A stretch of DNA of 61,127 nucleotides from contig NZ_JAEDAH010000009.1 of the NCBI RefSeq assembly GCF_020320395.1, positions 1 to 61,127 on the forward strand, written 5' to 3'. Positions 1-7,209 of the stretch are shown here, in pieces. The notes beneath the pieces were generated by a model. That model was given only the letters and a program-made list of their open reading frames with translations, ran no database searches and was not told the origin of the DNA. Positions within the stretch are counted from its first letter, which is position 1, and every line of letters begins with the position of its first letter. The stretch comes from Thalassolituus marinus. GTDB lineage: Bacteria; Pseudomonadota; Gammaproteobacteria; Pseudomonadales; Oceanobacteraceae. The translations under genes and the position numbers were made by a program.

Positions 1-209
1 CCCGGCCATGGATGGCCGATGGGGCGTGCGGTCAGTAAATATCAAGGTTTCAAGGGTAAACGAGCCAGGACAGCGCGAAGCGGGCCGGTTTTAGCTCCTG
101 CAAAACCTGCATTTCCGCCATCCATGGCGGTCAGGAGTCACGCCCGTCCGGCGAGAGGGGCGGTCCGACGTTTCGGAAGGCCCCTCTATGAGGACAAGGG
201 GCCTGGAAT
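1..209. other. Non-coding hairpin-rich segment
   Basis: No convincing gene is present. Two short dyads share the core GCCAT-nn-ATGGC in opposite orientations: GGCCAT/ATGGCC around a GG at 4-17, and CCGCCAT/ATGGCGG around a CC at 115-130. A longer hairpin follows at 154-187. The clustering of dyads is what one expects of dispersed intergenic repeats rather than of a gene. It lies downstream of pilU, which is transcribed towards it. Confidence 0.5.
154..187. repeat. Two-tier stem-loop
   Basis: AGAGGGGC at 154-161 pairs perfectly with GCCCCTCT at 180-187. Inside it TCCGA (164-168) pairs with TCGGA (173-177) around a CGTT loop, with a 2x2 internal loop between the tiers. No T-tract follows on either strand, so it does not look like an intrinsic terminator. 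It may be part of a dispersed repeat. Confidence 0.5.
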
Positions 210-244
210 ATCTCACAAAAGTTCAAATACAAATTTGTGGGACA
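210..244 (+). repeat. 35-bp palindromic repeat, left copy
   Basis: The segment matches the reverse complement of 61093-61127 at 32 of 35 positions. The arms (C)TCACAAA and TTTGTGGG can form a hairpin around an A/T-rich centre. Seen from pilU, the repeat begins with TGTCCCACAAA just downstream of the gene end. The right-hand copy stands the same way relative to its own upstream gene. It may be a dispersed palindromic element or a transposon end; the window cannot decide. Confidence 0.6.
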
Positions 245-249
245 GCAGT

Positions 250-273
250 GGAGTGTAATGCACTCCTTTTTTT
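250..273 (+). terminator. Intrinsic terminator on the plus strand, facing pilU
   Basis: GGAGTG (250-255) and CACTCC (261-266) enclose a 5-nt loop and are followed by seven T on the plus strand. It would stop transcription entering from the left. On the minus strand, in the direction of pilU, the hairpin is preceded by A and lacks a T-tract, so it is a poor terminator for pilU. Confidence 0.5.
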
Positions 274-1387
274 AATCCTGCAACCTGAGGTTACGGGTCG
301 CGCCATCGAGATGGTCAGCGTCGGTTTCAGAACCAAGCTTGATCATCAGGCGCAGATCGTTCGGTGAGTCTGCATGGGCAATAGCATCCTCATAAGTAAT
401 CTCACCCTGCTCATACAGCGCGTACAGCGCCTGGTCGTAGGTCTGCATACCTGTTTCATTCGATTTAGCCATCAGTGGCTTAAGTTCGTGAACCTCGCCT
501 TTACGAATCAGGTCAGCGGCTAACGGGCTGTTCAGTAATACTTCGACCACCGCACGACGTGAACGACCATCCGGCGTTGGAATCAGCTGCTGCGCGACAA
601 TGGCACGCAGGTTCAGCGACAGATCCATCCACACCTGACTGTGGCGCTCCGGCGGGAAGAAGTGAATCACACGTTCCAGCGCCTGGTTGGCATTGTTAGC
701 GTGCAGCGTCGCCAGACACAGGTGACCGGTTTCGGCGAAAGTAATGGCATGCTCCATCGTATCAGCGGAACGCACCTCACCAATCATGATCACATCCGGC
801 GCCTGACGCAGACAGTTCTTCAGCGCTACGTCAAAGCTGTCGGTGTCCAGTCCGACTTCACGCTGGGTCACGATGCAGCCATCGTGGGCATGAATAAATT
901 CGATCGGGTCCTCAATACTGAGGATATGGCCTTTACTGTTATGGTTTCGGTGCCCCAGCATGGCTGCCAGCGAGGTCGATTTACCTGCACCGGTTGCCCC
1001 CACAAACAGGATCAGACCGCGCTTAGCCATGGATATCTCTTTGATGATATCCGGTAAGCCCAGCTGGTCGACGCTCGGAATGCGCGTTTCAATACGACGC
1101 AATACCATGCCGCAGACGTTACGCTGATAAAAAGCACTGGCACGGAAACGGCCAATACCCGAGGCATTAATCGCAAAGTTAAGTTCTTTCTGACTTTCGA
1201 ACTCATCCTGCTGTTTGGCATTCATCAGCCCCAGCACCACTTCCCGCGTCTGTTCAGCACTGAGCGGATTTTTGGTCAGGGGCATGATCTTGCCGTTCAC
1301 TTTCATTGACGGCGGAACACCCGCCGTAATGAATAAGTCAGAGGCTCCTTTCTCCACCATCAGGCGCAGAAATTTGTCCATCGCCAT
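272..1387 (-). CDS. pilU: Type IV pilus retraction ATPase PilU
   Basis: A 371-residue hexameric ATPase of the PilT/PilU subfamily. In known systems PilU works with PilT at the inner-membrane base of the type IV pilus to depolymerise pilin, powering twitching and DNA uptake. Walker A GATGAGKST lies at about residues 130-138 and a Walker B region near DVIMIGEVR follows. The C-terminal tail beyond the ATPase core is longer than in PilT, as is usual for PilU. It follows pilT by 11 bp on the same strand, so the two are almost certainly one operon. The MAMDKF start is 11 bp after the pilT stop. Confidence 0.95.
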   Translation of the reverse strand: MAMDKFLRLMVEKGASDLFITAGVPPSMKVNGKIMPLTKNPLSAEQTREVVLGLMNAKQQDEFESQKELNFAINASGIGRFRASAFYQRNVCGMVLRRIETRIPSVDQLGLPDIIKEISMAKRGLILFVGATGAGKSTSLAAMLGHRNHNSKGHILSIEDPIEFIHAHDGCIVTQREVGLDTDSFDVALKNCLRQAPDVIMIGEVRSADTMEHAITFAETGHLCLATLHANNANQALERVIHFFPPERHSQVWMDLSLNLRAIVAQQLIPTPDGRSRRAVVEVLLNSPLAADLIRKGEVHELKPLMAKSNETGMQTYDQALYALYEQGEITYEDAIAHADSPNDLRLMIKLGSETDADHLDGATRNLRLQD

Positions 1388-1398
1388 GCGTTATTACC

Positions 1399-2433
1399 TC
1401 AGAAATTTTCCGGAATCTTAGCTTTTTCACGTGCCACTTCGCGGTTAATCAGACCACGCGACAGCAGTGTTTGCAGACACTGATCCATCGTCTGCATACC
1501 GTGTGCTGCACCGGTCTGAATAGCCGAATACATCTGCGCAATTTTATCTTCGCGAATCAGGTTACGGATCGCTGGTGTGCCCACCATGATTTCGTGTGCT
1601 GCCACACGACCACCGCCATTCTTTTTCAGCAGCGTCTGCGAGATTACACCCTGCAGCGATTCCGACAACATGGAACGCACCATGGATTTTTCTTCCGCCG
1701 GGAATACGTCAACAATACGGTCAATTGTTTTTGCTGCCGAGCTGGTGTGCAGCGTGCCAAATACCACGTGACCGGTTTCTGCTGCGGTCAGGGCCAGACG
1801 AATGGTTTCCAGATCCCGCATCTCACCCACCAGAATCACATCCGGGTCTTCACGCAGCGCAGAACGCAGCGCTTCGTTAAAGCCCAGGGTATCGCGGTGA
1901 ACTTCCCGCTGGTTCACCAGCGATTTTTTCGACTCGTGTACGAATTCGATCGGGTCTTCCACCGTCAGGATGTGGTCGTATTTGGTTTCATTGATGTAAT
2001 CCACCATCGCTGCCAGTGTGGTCGATTTACCGGAACCGGTCGGACCGGTAACCAGTACGATGCCACGAGGCACCATGGCCAGATCCTTAAACACCTGGCC
2101 CATGCCCAGCTGATCCATGGTCAGAACCTTGGAAGGAATGGTACGGAATACCGCACCGGCGCCGCGGTTGTGGTTAAAGGCGTTAACACGGAAGCGAGCC
2201 ACGCCCGGAACCTCAAAGGAGAAGTCAGTTTCGAGGAATTCTTCGAAATCCTTACGCTGCTTATCGTTCATGATGTCGTACACCAGACTATGAACTTCTT
2301 TGTGGCCCAGCGACGGCAGATTGATACGGCGAACATCACCGTCAACACGGATCATGGGGGGCAGACCTGCCGATAAATGTAAGTCCGAAGCACCTTGCTT
2401 GGCACTGAAGGCCAGCAGTTCTGTAATATCCAT
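1399..2433 (-). CDS. pilT: Type IV pilus retraction ATPase PilT
   Basis: A 344-residue twitching motility ATPase. Walker A GPTGSGKST is at residues 130-138, the Walker B region DPDVILVGEMRD at about 196-207, and the AIRNLIRED motif typical of PilT retraction motors is present near residue 287. It is the first gene of a pilT-pilU operon and is divergent from yggS across about 130 bp, as in Pseudomonas. An AGGAGAGG ribosome binding site precedes the ATG on the minus strand. The product acts in the cytoplasm at the pilus base. Confidence 0.96.
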   Translation of the reverse strand: MDITELLAFSAKQGASDLHLSAGLPPMIRVDGDVRRINLPSLGHKEVHSLVYDIMNDKQRKDFEEFLETDFSFEVPGVARFRVNAFNHNRGAGAVFRTIPSKVLTMDQLGMGQVFKDLAMVPRGIVLVTGPTGSGKSTTLAAMVDYINETKYDHILTVEDPIEFVHESKKSLVNQREVHRDTLGFNEALRSALREDPDVILVGEMRDLETIRLALTAAETGHVVFGTLHTSSAAKTIDRIVDVFPAEEKSMVRSMLSESLQGVISQTLLKKNGGGRVAAHEIMVGTPAIRNLIREDKIAQMYSAIQTGAAHGMQTMDQCLQTLLSRGLINREVAREKAKIPENF

Positions 2434-2563
2434 AACCTCTCCTCGTAATACGGATTACCTGTTCCGCAGATGCAGCGGCCGGCAACCTTCTATATTATCA
2501 GTGTTCACTTCCCCGGAATGGGAAGCAAATCAAATACAGAGCATCCTAAACCAAGCCTTCGTA

Positions 2564-3256
2564 ATGTCTACACTTGAACAACAGTACCTCGCCGTTAAAG
2601 CGCGTATTCATCAGGCCTGCCAGTCTGCAGGTCGCAGCGAAACCGCAGTAAAACTGCTGGCGGTCAGCAAAACCAAGCCTGCCACTATGGTGGAAGAGGT
2701 ATACCGTCTTGGCCAGCGTTCTTTCGGTGAAAATTATGTTCAGGACGGTATGGATAAGATTACCGCGCTGAGTCATCTGACAGATATAGAATGGCACTTT
2801 ATTGGCCCGCTGCAATCGAATAAGTCGCGCCAGGTGGCAGAGCACTTCCACTGGGTAGAGACCGTTGATCGTCTGAAGATTGCCCGCCGCCTGAGCGAAC
2901 AGCGTCCAGCCGGCATGCCGGCACTGAATGTGCTGTTGCAGGTAAACATCAGCGCCGAGCCACAGAAGAGTGGAGTCATGCCAGAGGATATTGCCGAACT
3001 GGCTGCCGGGGTTGCCTCTTTACCCGGACTTTGCCTGCGTGGTTTGATGTGCATCGCAGAGCATACCGGCGATGAAGAACGCCTGGCCGGTCAGTTGCGG
3101 CTGATGCACGAGCTGCTGCATACCCTGCAAATCACCTATCCGCAGGCAGACACTTTATCCATGGGCATGTCCGGCGATCTCGAACTCGCGGTTGCCTGTG
3201 GCTCAACCCAGTTACGTATAGGCACCGACATTTTTGGTGCACGCGGCGCACACTGA
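2564..3256 (+). CDS. yggS: YggS family pyridoxal phosphate homeostasis protein
   Basis: A 230-residue single-domain TIM-barrel protein of the YggS/PROSC family, which binds PLP and buffers its free level without known catalysis. The PLP lysine is K36 in AVSKTKP, and the FGENYVQ and HFIGPLQSNK motifs follow. I chose the ATG at 2564 (MSTLEQQ) because it gives the family's normal N-terminus; the frame is open further upstream but that part has no family character. It is followed 58 bp later by proC, the conserved yggS-proC-yggT arrangement. Confidence 0.94.
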   Translation: MSTLEQQYLAVKARIHQACQSAGRSETAVKLLAVSKTKPATMVEEVYRLGQRSFGENYVQDGMDKITALSHLTDIEWHFIGPLQSNKSRQVAEHFHWVETVDRLKIARRLSEQRPAGMPALNVLLQVNISAEPQKSGVMPEDIAELAAGVASLPGLCLRGLMCIAEHTGDEERLAGQLRLMHELLHTLQITYPQADTLSMGMSGDLELAVACGSTQLRIGTDIFGARGAH

Positions 3257-3314
3257 TCCATACTGAATACAAACTGAGCCGGCCATCGCCGGCACTGAAC
3301 TCTAAGGAACAAGC

Positions 3315-4133
3315 ATGTCTCAAATCGCATTTATTGGCGGCGGCAATATGGCCACCAGCATCATTGGCGGTCTGGTAAAAGGCGGCGATGTGAAAGCATC
3401 CATGATCCACGTTTCTGATCCGGGTGCCGAGCAACGCGCCCGACTGAGCAAAGACTTCGGCATTAACGTTCATGAAAATAACCTCGATGCCATAGCCAAA
3501 GCCGATGTCGTTATCCTGGCAGTTAAACCTCAGGTAATGAAAGACGTTCTGCAGCCACTGCAGGCAACACTAAGCAGCCGTCAGCCGCTGCTGATTTCCA
3601 TTGCTGCCGGTATCAGCATGGATTCTCTGGCCAGCTGGAGCGGTTGCAAAGCACTGGTACGCTGCATGCCAAACACCCCAGCCCTGCTTGGACGCGGCGC
3701 TACCGGCCTGTTTGCCAGCGCGGCGGTTTCCATTGACCAGCGTAATCAGGCCGATTCCCTGTTAAGCGCAGTTGGTCTGACCGTGTGGGTGAAGAACGAG
3801 AGCGAAATTGACGCGGTAACTGCCGTTTCCGGCAGTGGTCCGGCTTATTACTTTCTGCTGATGGAAGCCATGATTGCTGCTGGTCAGAAGCTCGGCCTGA
3901 GCAAAGAAACAGCAACGCGTCTGACGCTGCAAACGGCTGCTGGCGCTGCCGAGATGGCGCTGAAATCCGATGTTGATCCAGCCGAACTGCGCCGCCGAGT
4001 GACCTCACCGGGCGGTACCACTGAGCGTGCAATTGCCACCTTTGAAGCTGCTCACCTGCGCGACATCGTCGATGCGGCGCTGAAAGCAGCCAATGATCGT
4101 GGCGCCGAGCTGAGTCAGCAATTAGGCGATTAA
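3315..4133 (+). CDS. proC: Pyrroline-5-carboxylate reductase
   Basis: A 272-residue cytoplasmic enzyme that makes the last step of proline synthesis, reducing 1-pyrroline-5-carboxylate with NAD(P)H. The N-terminal Rossmann motif is AFIGGGNMA. The C-terminal dimer domain carries AVSGSGPAYYF and the signature RRRVTSPGGTTERAI. The ATG is preceded by AAGGAACA. It sits between yggS and yggT. Confidence 0.96.
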   Translation: MSQIAFIGGGNMATSIIGGLVKGGDVKASMIHVSDPGAEQRARLSKDFGINVHENNLDAIAKADVVILAVKPQVMKDVLQPLQATLSSRQPLLISIAAGISMDSLASWSGCKALVRCMPNTPALLGRGATGLFASAAVSIDQRNQADSLLSAVGLTVWVKNESEIDAVTAVSGSGPAYYFLLMEAMIAAGQKLGLSKETATRLTLQTAAGAAEMALKSDVDPAELRRRVTSPGGTTERAIATFEAAHLRDIVDAALKAANDRGAELSQQLGD

Positions 4134-4236
4134 CGCAGACTTTTTCCACTGTTGCACTGGAAAAGCACCTGACGCGCCTATATGTTTCATGGTGAGTCAG
4201 GTGTCCTGCAAATCATTCACGGAGCTTTGAGTTTTC

Positions 4237-4824
4237 ATGTCCCCGCTATCTCAGGTTGGTTTACTGCTGATCAATACCGTCGGCAGCATGGTGCTGTTCA
4301 TTGTCATGCTGCGCTTTTTACTGCAACTGGTCCGGGCCGACTTCTACAACCCCATTTCCCAGTTTGTAGTTAAGTTCACCAACCCATTGCTGATCCCGCT
4401 GCGTCGCGTTATTCCGGGCTTTGGTGGACTGGATGTCGCGGCTCTGGTTCTGGCTTATGGCGTACAGTTGCTGACCATGGCCGCCATTCTGCTGGTCGCT
4501 GGCGCAAGCATCCCCTGGGCAAACGTATTTATCTGGGCGCTGGTTGGCATTCTGTCATTGATGGTGAATATTTATTTCTGGGGCCTGATCATTGTGGTGA
4601 TTGCTTCCTGGATTGCGCCGAATTCCTACAACCCGGCACTGATTCTGATTAATCAGATACTGGAACCGGTGATTCGCCCGATTCGTGCAAAAATGCCGGA
4701 CATGGGCGGTCTGGATCTGTCGCCGATTGCCGTATTTCTGCTCATTCAGATCGTTGAGATTCTGCTGCTGCGTCCTCTGGCGATGATGACTCAGGTTCCT
4801 GCGGGCCTGATTATCGGTCTGTGA
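4237..4824 (+). CDS. yggT: YggT family integral membrane protein
   Basis: A 195-residue inner-membrane protein with two tandem YggT repeats, each of a transmembrane pair and a conserved segment (NPLLIPLRRVIPGFGGLD in the first, LEPVIRPIRAKMPDMGGLD in the second). The function of the family is poorly defined; a role in osmotic or ion homeostasis has been proposed. It is downstream of proC and overlaps yggU by 4 bp (GTGA), indicating translational coupling. Confidence 0.9.
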   Translation: MSPLSQVGLLLINTVGSMVLFIVMLRFLLQLVRADFYNPISQFVVKFTNPLLIPLRRVIPGFGGLDVAALVLAYGVQLLTMAAILLVAGASIPWANVFIWALVGILSLMVNIYFWGLIIVVIASWIAPNSYNPALILINQILEPVIRPIRAKMPDMGGLDLSPIAVFLLIQIVEILLLRPLAMMTQVPAGLIIGL

Positions 4825-5111
4825 GCAGCTTCGCCCAATGGACAGACGGGGATCTGATTCTCGTCTGCCACCTGCAGCCGAAAGCCTCAAAAAGTGAGTT
4901 TGCCGGTCTGCATGGCGATGCCCTGAAAATCCGCATTCAGGCGCCACCTGTCGAAGGCAAAGCCAATACGGAACTGATTAAATTTCTGGCCAAACAATTC
5001 GGTATTGCCAAAAGCGACGTGGAAATTATCAGCGGGGAATTGAACCGGCATAAGCGCGTGCGTATCCGCAAGCCGCAAAAACTACCCGCCGAAACGGGTA
5101 TCAGTCACTAG
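4821..5111 (+). CDS. yggU: YggU/DUF167 family protein
   Basis: A 96-residue small alpha/beta protein of the DUF167 family (E. coli YggU type), of unknown biochemical role. Conserved features are LVCHLQPKASKSEF, the APPVEGKANTELIKFLAK segment and the basic RHKRVRI near the end. The start is GTG, overlapping the yggT stop as GTGA. Its stop codon shares the four bases CTAG with the stop of the convergent gene on the other strand, so there is no intergenic space between them. Confidence 0.88.
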   Translation: MSSFAQWTDGDLILVCHLQPKASKSEFAGLHGDALKIRIQAPPVEGKANTELIKFLAKQFGIAKSDVEIISGELNRHKRVRIRKPQKLPAETGISH

Positions 5112-5356
5112 ATATTTTTCCCACACGAGTAGCACTGGCGACAAAACACATCCAGGGGCTTGTGTGGCCCCATCAATAGCGTGTCTCCGCAATGCGGGCA
5201 GCGAAAAGTCATTAGCTCGAAAACGCCTCCCACCGGAAGCAACAAAAGCAAAGCGACCCCACCCAACTGCAGCCAGCGTTCAATCTGCACCGCCAGAAAA
5301 ATTCCACCGATGGCAAATACCAGATAAAACAGGATCGCTTTTTCCCGCATTCTCAT
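5108..5356 (-). CDS. Small membrane protein with C-terminal zinc-ribbon-like cysteines
   Basis: An 82-residue protein I do not recognise as a named family. The first 48 residues form two hydrophobic segments; the C-terminal part carries CPHC and, after a spacer, CRQC plus a further C, arranged like a zinc ribbon. A likely topology is two membrane helices with a soluble metal-binding tail. The gene lies one base downstream of the MAPEG gene on the same strand and is probably co-transcribed with it. An alternative start two codons later (MREKAILF) is possible. Confidence 0.7.
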   Translation of the reverse strand: MRMREKAILFYLVFAIGGIFLAVQIERWLQLGGVALLLLLPVGGVFELMTFRCPHCGDTLLMGPHKPLDVFCRQCYSCGKNI

Positions 5357-5357
5357 A

Positions 5358-5762
5358 TCAGCCCGCCATTAATCCCGCCAGTGACAACCACAGCACGCGA
5401 ATAATCAACGCCAGTAACACCAGCCAGGTAATCAAAGTGCCGTAGTAACGACCAAAGTGCACACCGCCCTGTGATACCGTGAAGCCCCAGGCGTGCATAA
5501 AACGCGACAGCAAAAAGCCGATACCACACACATGCAAAAACGCCGGATAGGCGCCATTCAGCTCAGCCACCATCAGTAACAGTAAAACCGGTACCGCCGT
5601 TTCCAGCGCATTCGCCTGGGCGCGCATGGCAACCGTAATGTGTTTCTCACCGCCATCCAGCAAAGCCACTTTATACTGTAAACGCTGCCGTACCACCAGG
5701 TAGGCTAACGCCAGTAATAACAGCGCTGTCAGTGCTACGTATATTCCGCTGATTAATAACAT
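5358..5762 (-). CDS. MAPEG family membrane protein
   Basis: A 134-residue protein with four hydrophobic helices and the MAPEG hallmarks: RAQANALETAVP in the second segment and a C-terminal RYYGTLITW. MAPEG proteins are membrane-associated proteins of eicosanoid and glutathione metabolism; bacterial members are often glutathione transferases or peroxidases, but substrate cannot be told here. It is the upstream gene of a pair with the zinc-ribbon-like membrane protein. Confidence 0.85.
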   Translation of the reverse strand: MLLISGIYVALTALLLLALAYLVVRQRLQYKVALLDGGEKHITVAMRAQANALETAVPVLLLLMVAELNGAYPAFLHVCGIGFLLSRFMHAWGFTVSQGGVHFGRYYGTLITWLVLLALIIRVLWLSLAGLMAG

Positions 5763-5891
5763 GTCCGACCTCTTTTATTGTTATTCCACTGGCACGAGCA
5801 TACTCTTCTGACGCTGCCCGACCTATCTCCGAGGCTGCCAACTATCGCTTAATCAGGCTGAACACTGCCTGAACCCGGATTGGGAGATCCT

Positions 5892-6674
5892 ATGAGACTG
5901 ATTCTGCCTCTGCTGATGCTACTGACCTCATTGCCCGGCGCCGCTTTTGAAGCACCTGCCCATATCGCCATTTGTGAGGCCGCCTGGCAACAGGTACAAC
6001 CGGCTACCCGACAATGGCTGAAACAGGTGATGGCCAACAGTCCACAGAAACGCTTCAGCTCTGGCTGCGTATGGCCGGATAAAGTGCGCAAGCAAAGCGA
6101 TATGGAACATACGAAAGTCTGGCACTACATCAACGTGCCACGCAGCGCTACCACGGTAAAACCGGGCGATTGCCCGGCTCAGGGCTGCGTCACATCAGCG
6201 ATTCGCGATATGCGCGAGCGCTTGCTCAGCAACCCTGATGACTGGCAGGCGCTGTTATTCATCGGCCATTTAATGGCCGATATTCATCAGCCAATGCACG
6301 TCAGTTATGCCGATGACCGCGGTGGTAATCGCGCCGATATTCGCTTCCGTGGTGAGCGTACCAACCTGCACGCGCTATGGGACGGCGACCTGACCGGCAG
6401 CCTGCGCGTTGCTGATCAGGTACGGGCGCTGCAGCCACTGCCTGCGGTGGAAAGCGGCTTCCGCAGCGACTTTCCCGAACGCTGGGCCAGTGGCTCACTG
6501 GCGCTGACCCGCGCCATTTACGCCGACTACCAGCAACGCAAGCGAGTGGACGACAGCTACGCAGAGCTGTTCGCACCGCAATTGCAGCAACGCATGCAAC
6601 TGGCTGCCGCACGACTGGCGAATCTGCTCGACGAAATCCACGAACAGATCACAAAACGACCTCAGTCCGATTGA
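5892..6674 (+). CDS. Secreted S1/P1 family nuclease
   Basis: A 260-residue exported protein of the zinc-dependent S1/P1 nuclease family, which degrades single-stranded nucleic acids and removes 3'-phosphates. The signal peptide MRLILPLLMLLTSLPGAAF ends before the first metal-binding region. Family motifs are FIGHLMADIHQPMHV, DRGGN and NLHALWDGDL, supplying the His and Asp zinc ligands. The usual mature N-terminal Trp appears replaced by Phe. I chose the ATG at 5892 because GGGAGA stands just upstream; a TTG 12 bases earlier is less likely. A small periplasmic protein gene follows. Confidence 0.88.
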   Translation: MRLILPLLMLLTSLPGAAFEAPAHIAICEAAWQQVQPATRQWLKQVMANSPQKRFSSGCVWPDKVRKQSDMEHTKVWHYINVPRSATTVKPGDCPAQGCVTSAIRDMRERLLSNPDDWQALLFIGHLMADIHQPMHVSYADDRGGNRADIRFRGERTNLHALWDGDLTGSLRVADQVRALQPLPAVESGFRSDFPERWASGSLALTRAIYADYQQRKRVDDSYAELFAPQLQQRMQLAAARLANLLDEIHEQITKRPQSD

Positions 6675-6733
6675 CCCATACCGCCTGCGACGATTTAGTA
6701 AGCCCTCAATCCACAGCAAAGGAAGGACGTGTT

Positions 6734-7129
6734 ATGAAATCTACGGTATTACTGGCATCGGTATTACTCGCTGCGGTGCCAGCGGCGCAGGCCGGCATGA
6801 AATCCGTTTGCAGTCACGGCGACCAGACCCGAGTGATTGAAGTGGTTTATCCACAGGGTGGCCTGGTGCCGTGCGATGTGGTGTACACCAAAGACAACGG
6901 TGCGTCGGTACTGTGGAGCGCTCAGAATGAGAGCGGTTTCTGTGAACAGAAAGCCGAAGCCTTTGTGCAGAAACAGCGTGGCTGGGGCTGGAATTGCGAA
7001 ACCAGTATGAGCGAGATATCTGCTGCAGATATTCAGCCGCAGGAGAGCCCTGACGAAATGGCAACCGAGCCTGCAGATAGCAATGCTGAAATGGAAGCGG
7101 CAACGGAAACCGCTGCCGCAGAGGAATAA
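6734..7129 (+). CDS. Small periplasmic protein with acidic tail
   Basis: A 131-residue protein not recognised as a named family. A clear signal peptide (about residues 1-21, cleaving after AQA) is followed by a compact cysteine-containing domain (C27, C48, and two further cysteines near 77 and 95) and a low-complexity C-terminus rich in Glu and Ala. Paired cysteines suggest disulphides in the periplasm. It lies 59 bp after the nuclease gene and may share its transcript. AGGAAGGA precedes the ATG. Confidence 0.75.
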   Translation: MKSTVLLASVLLAAVPAAQAGMKSVCSHGDQTRVIEVVYPQGGLVPCDVVYTKDNGASVLWSAQNESGFCEQKAEAFVQKQRGWGWNCETSMSEISAADIQPQESPDEMATEPADSNAEMEAATETAAAEE

Positions 7130-7209
7130 CAACGCAGTAAACGCACCAGATCAGACCATGTAAGAATCAGGTAACCCCAGTGAGAAACATCCCTCTGGGG
7201 TATCTGCTG

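Noticed and set aside
19-258. 79-codon frame in the left spacer
   Set aside because: It runs through hairpins and the repeat, has no ribosome binding site and looks like random basic sequence.
1471-2376. 301-codon open frame on the plus strand
   Set aside because: It is antisense to pilT, rich in His, Arg and Gln as expected from mirrored codons, with no recognisable domain.
4141-4164. Hairpin TTTTCCA/TGGAAAA after proC
   Set aside because: The stem is A/T-rich and lacks a T-tract after it; not convincing as a terminator.
7174-7201. Terminator between the small periplasmic protein and the AidB-like gene
   Set aside because: ACCCCAG/CTGGGGT form a 7-bp stem but no T-tract follows on either strand and the loop is long.
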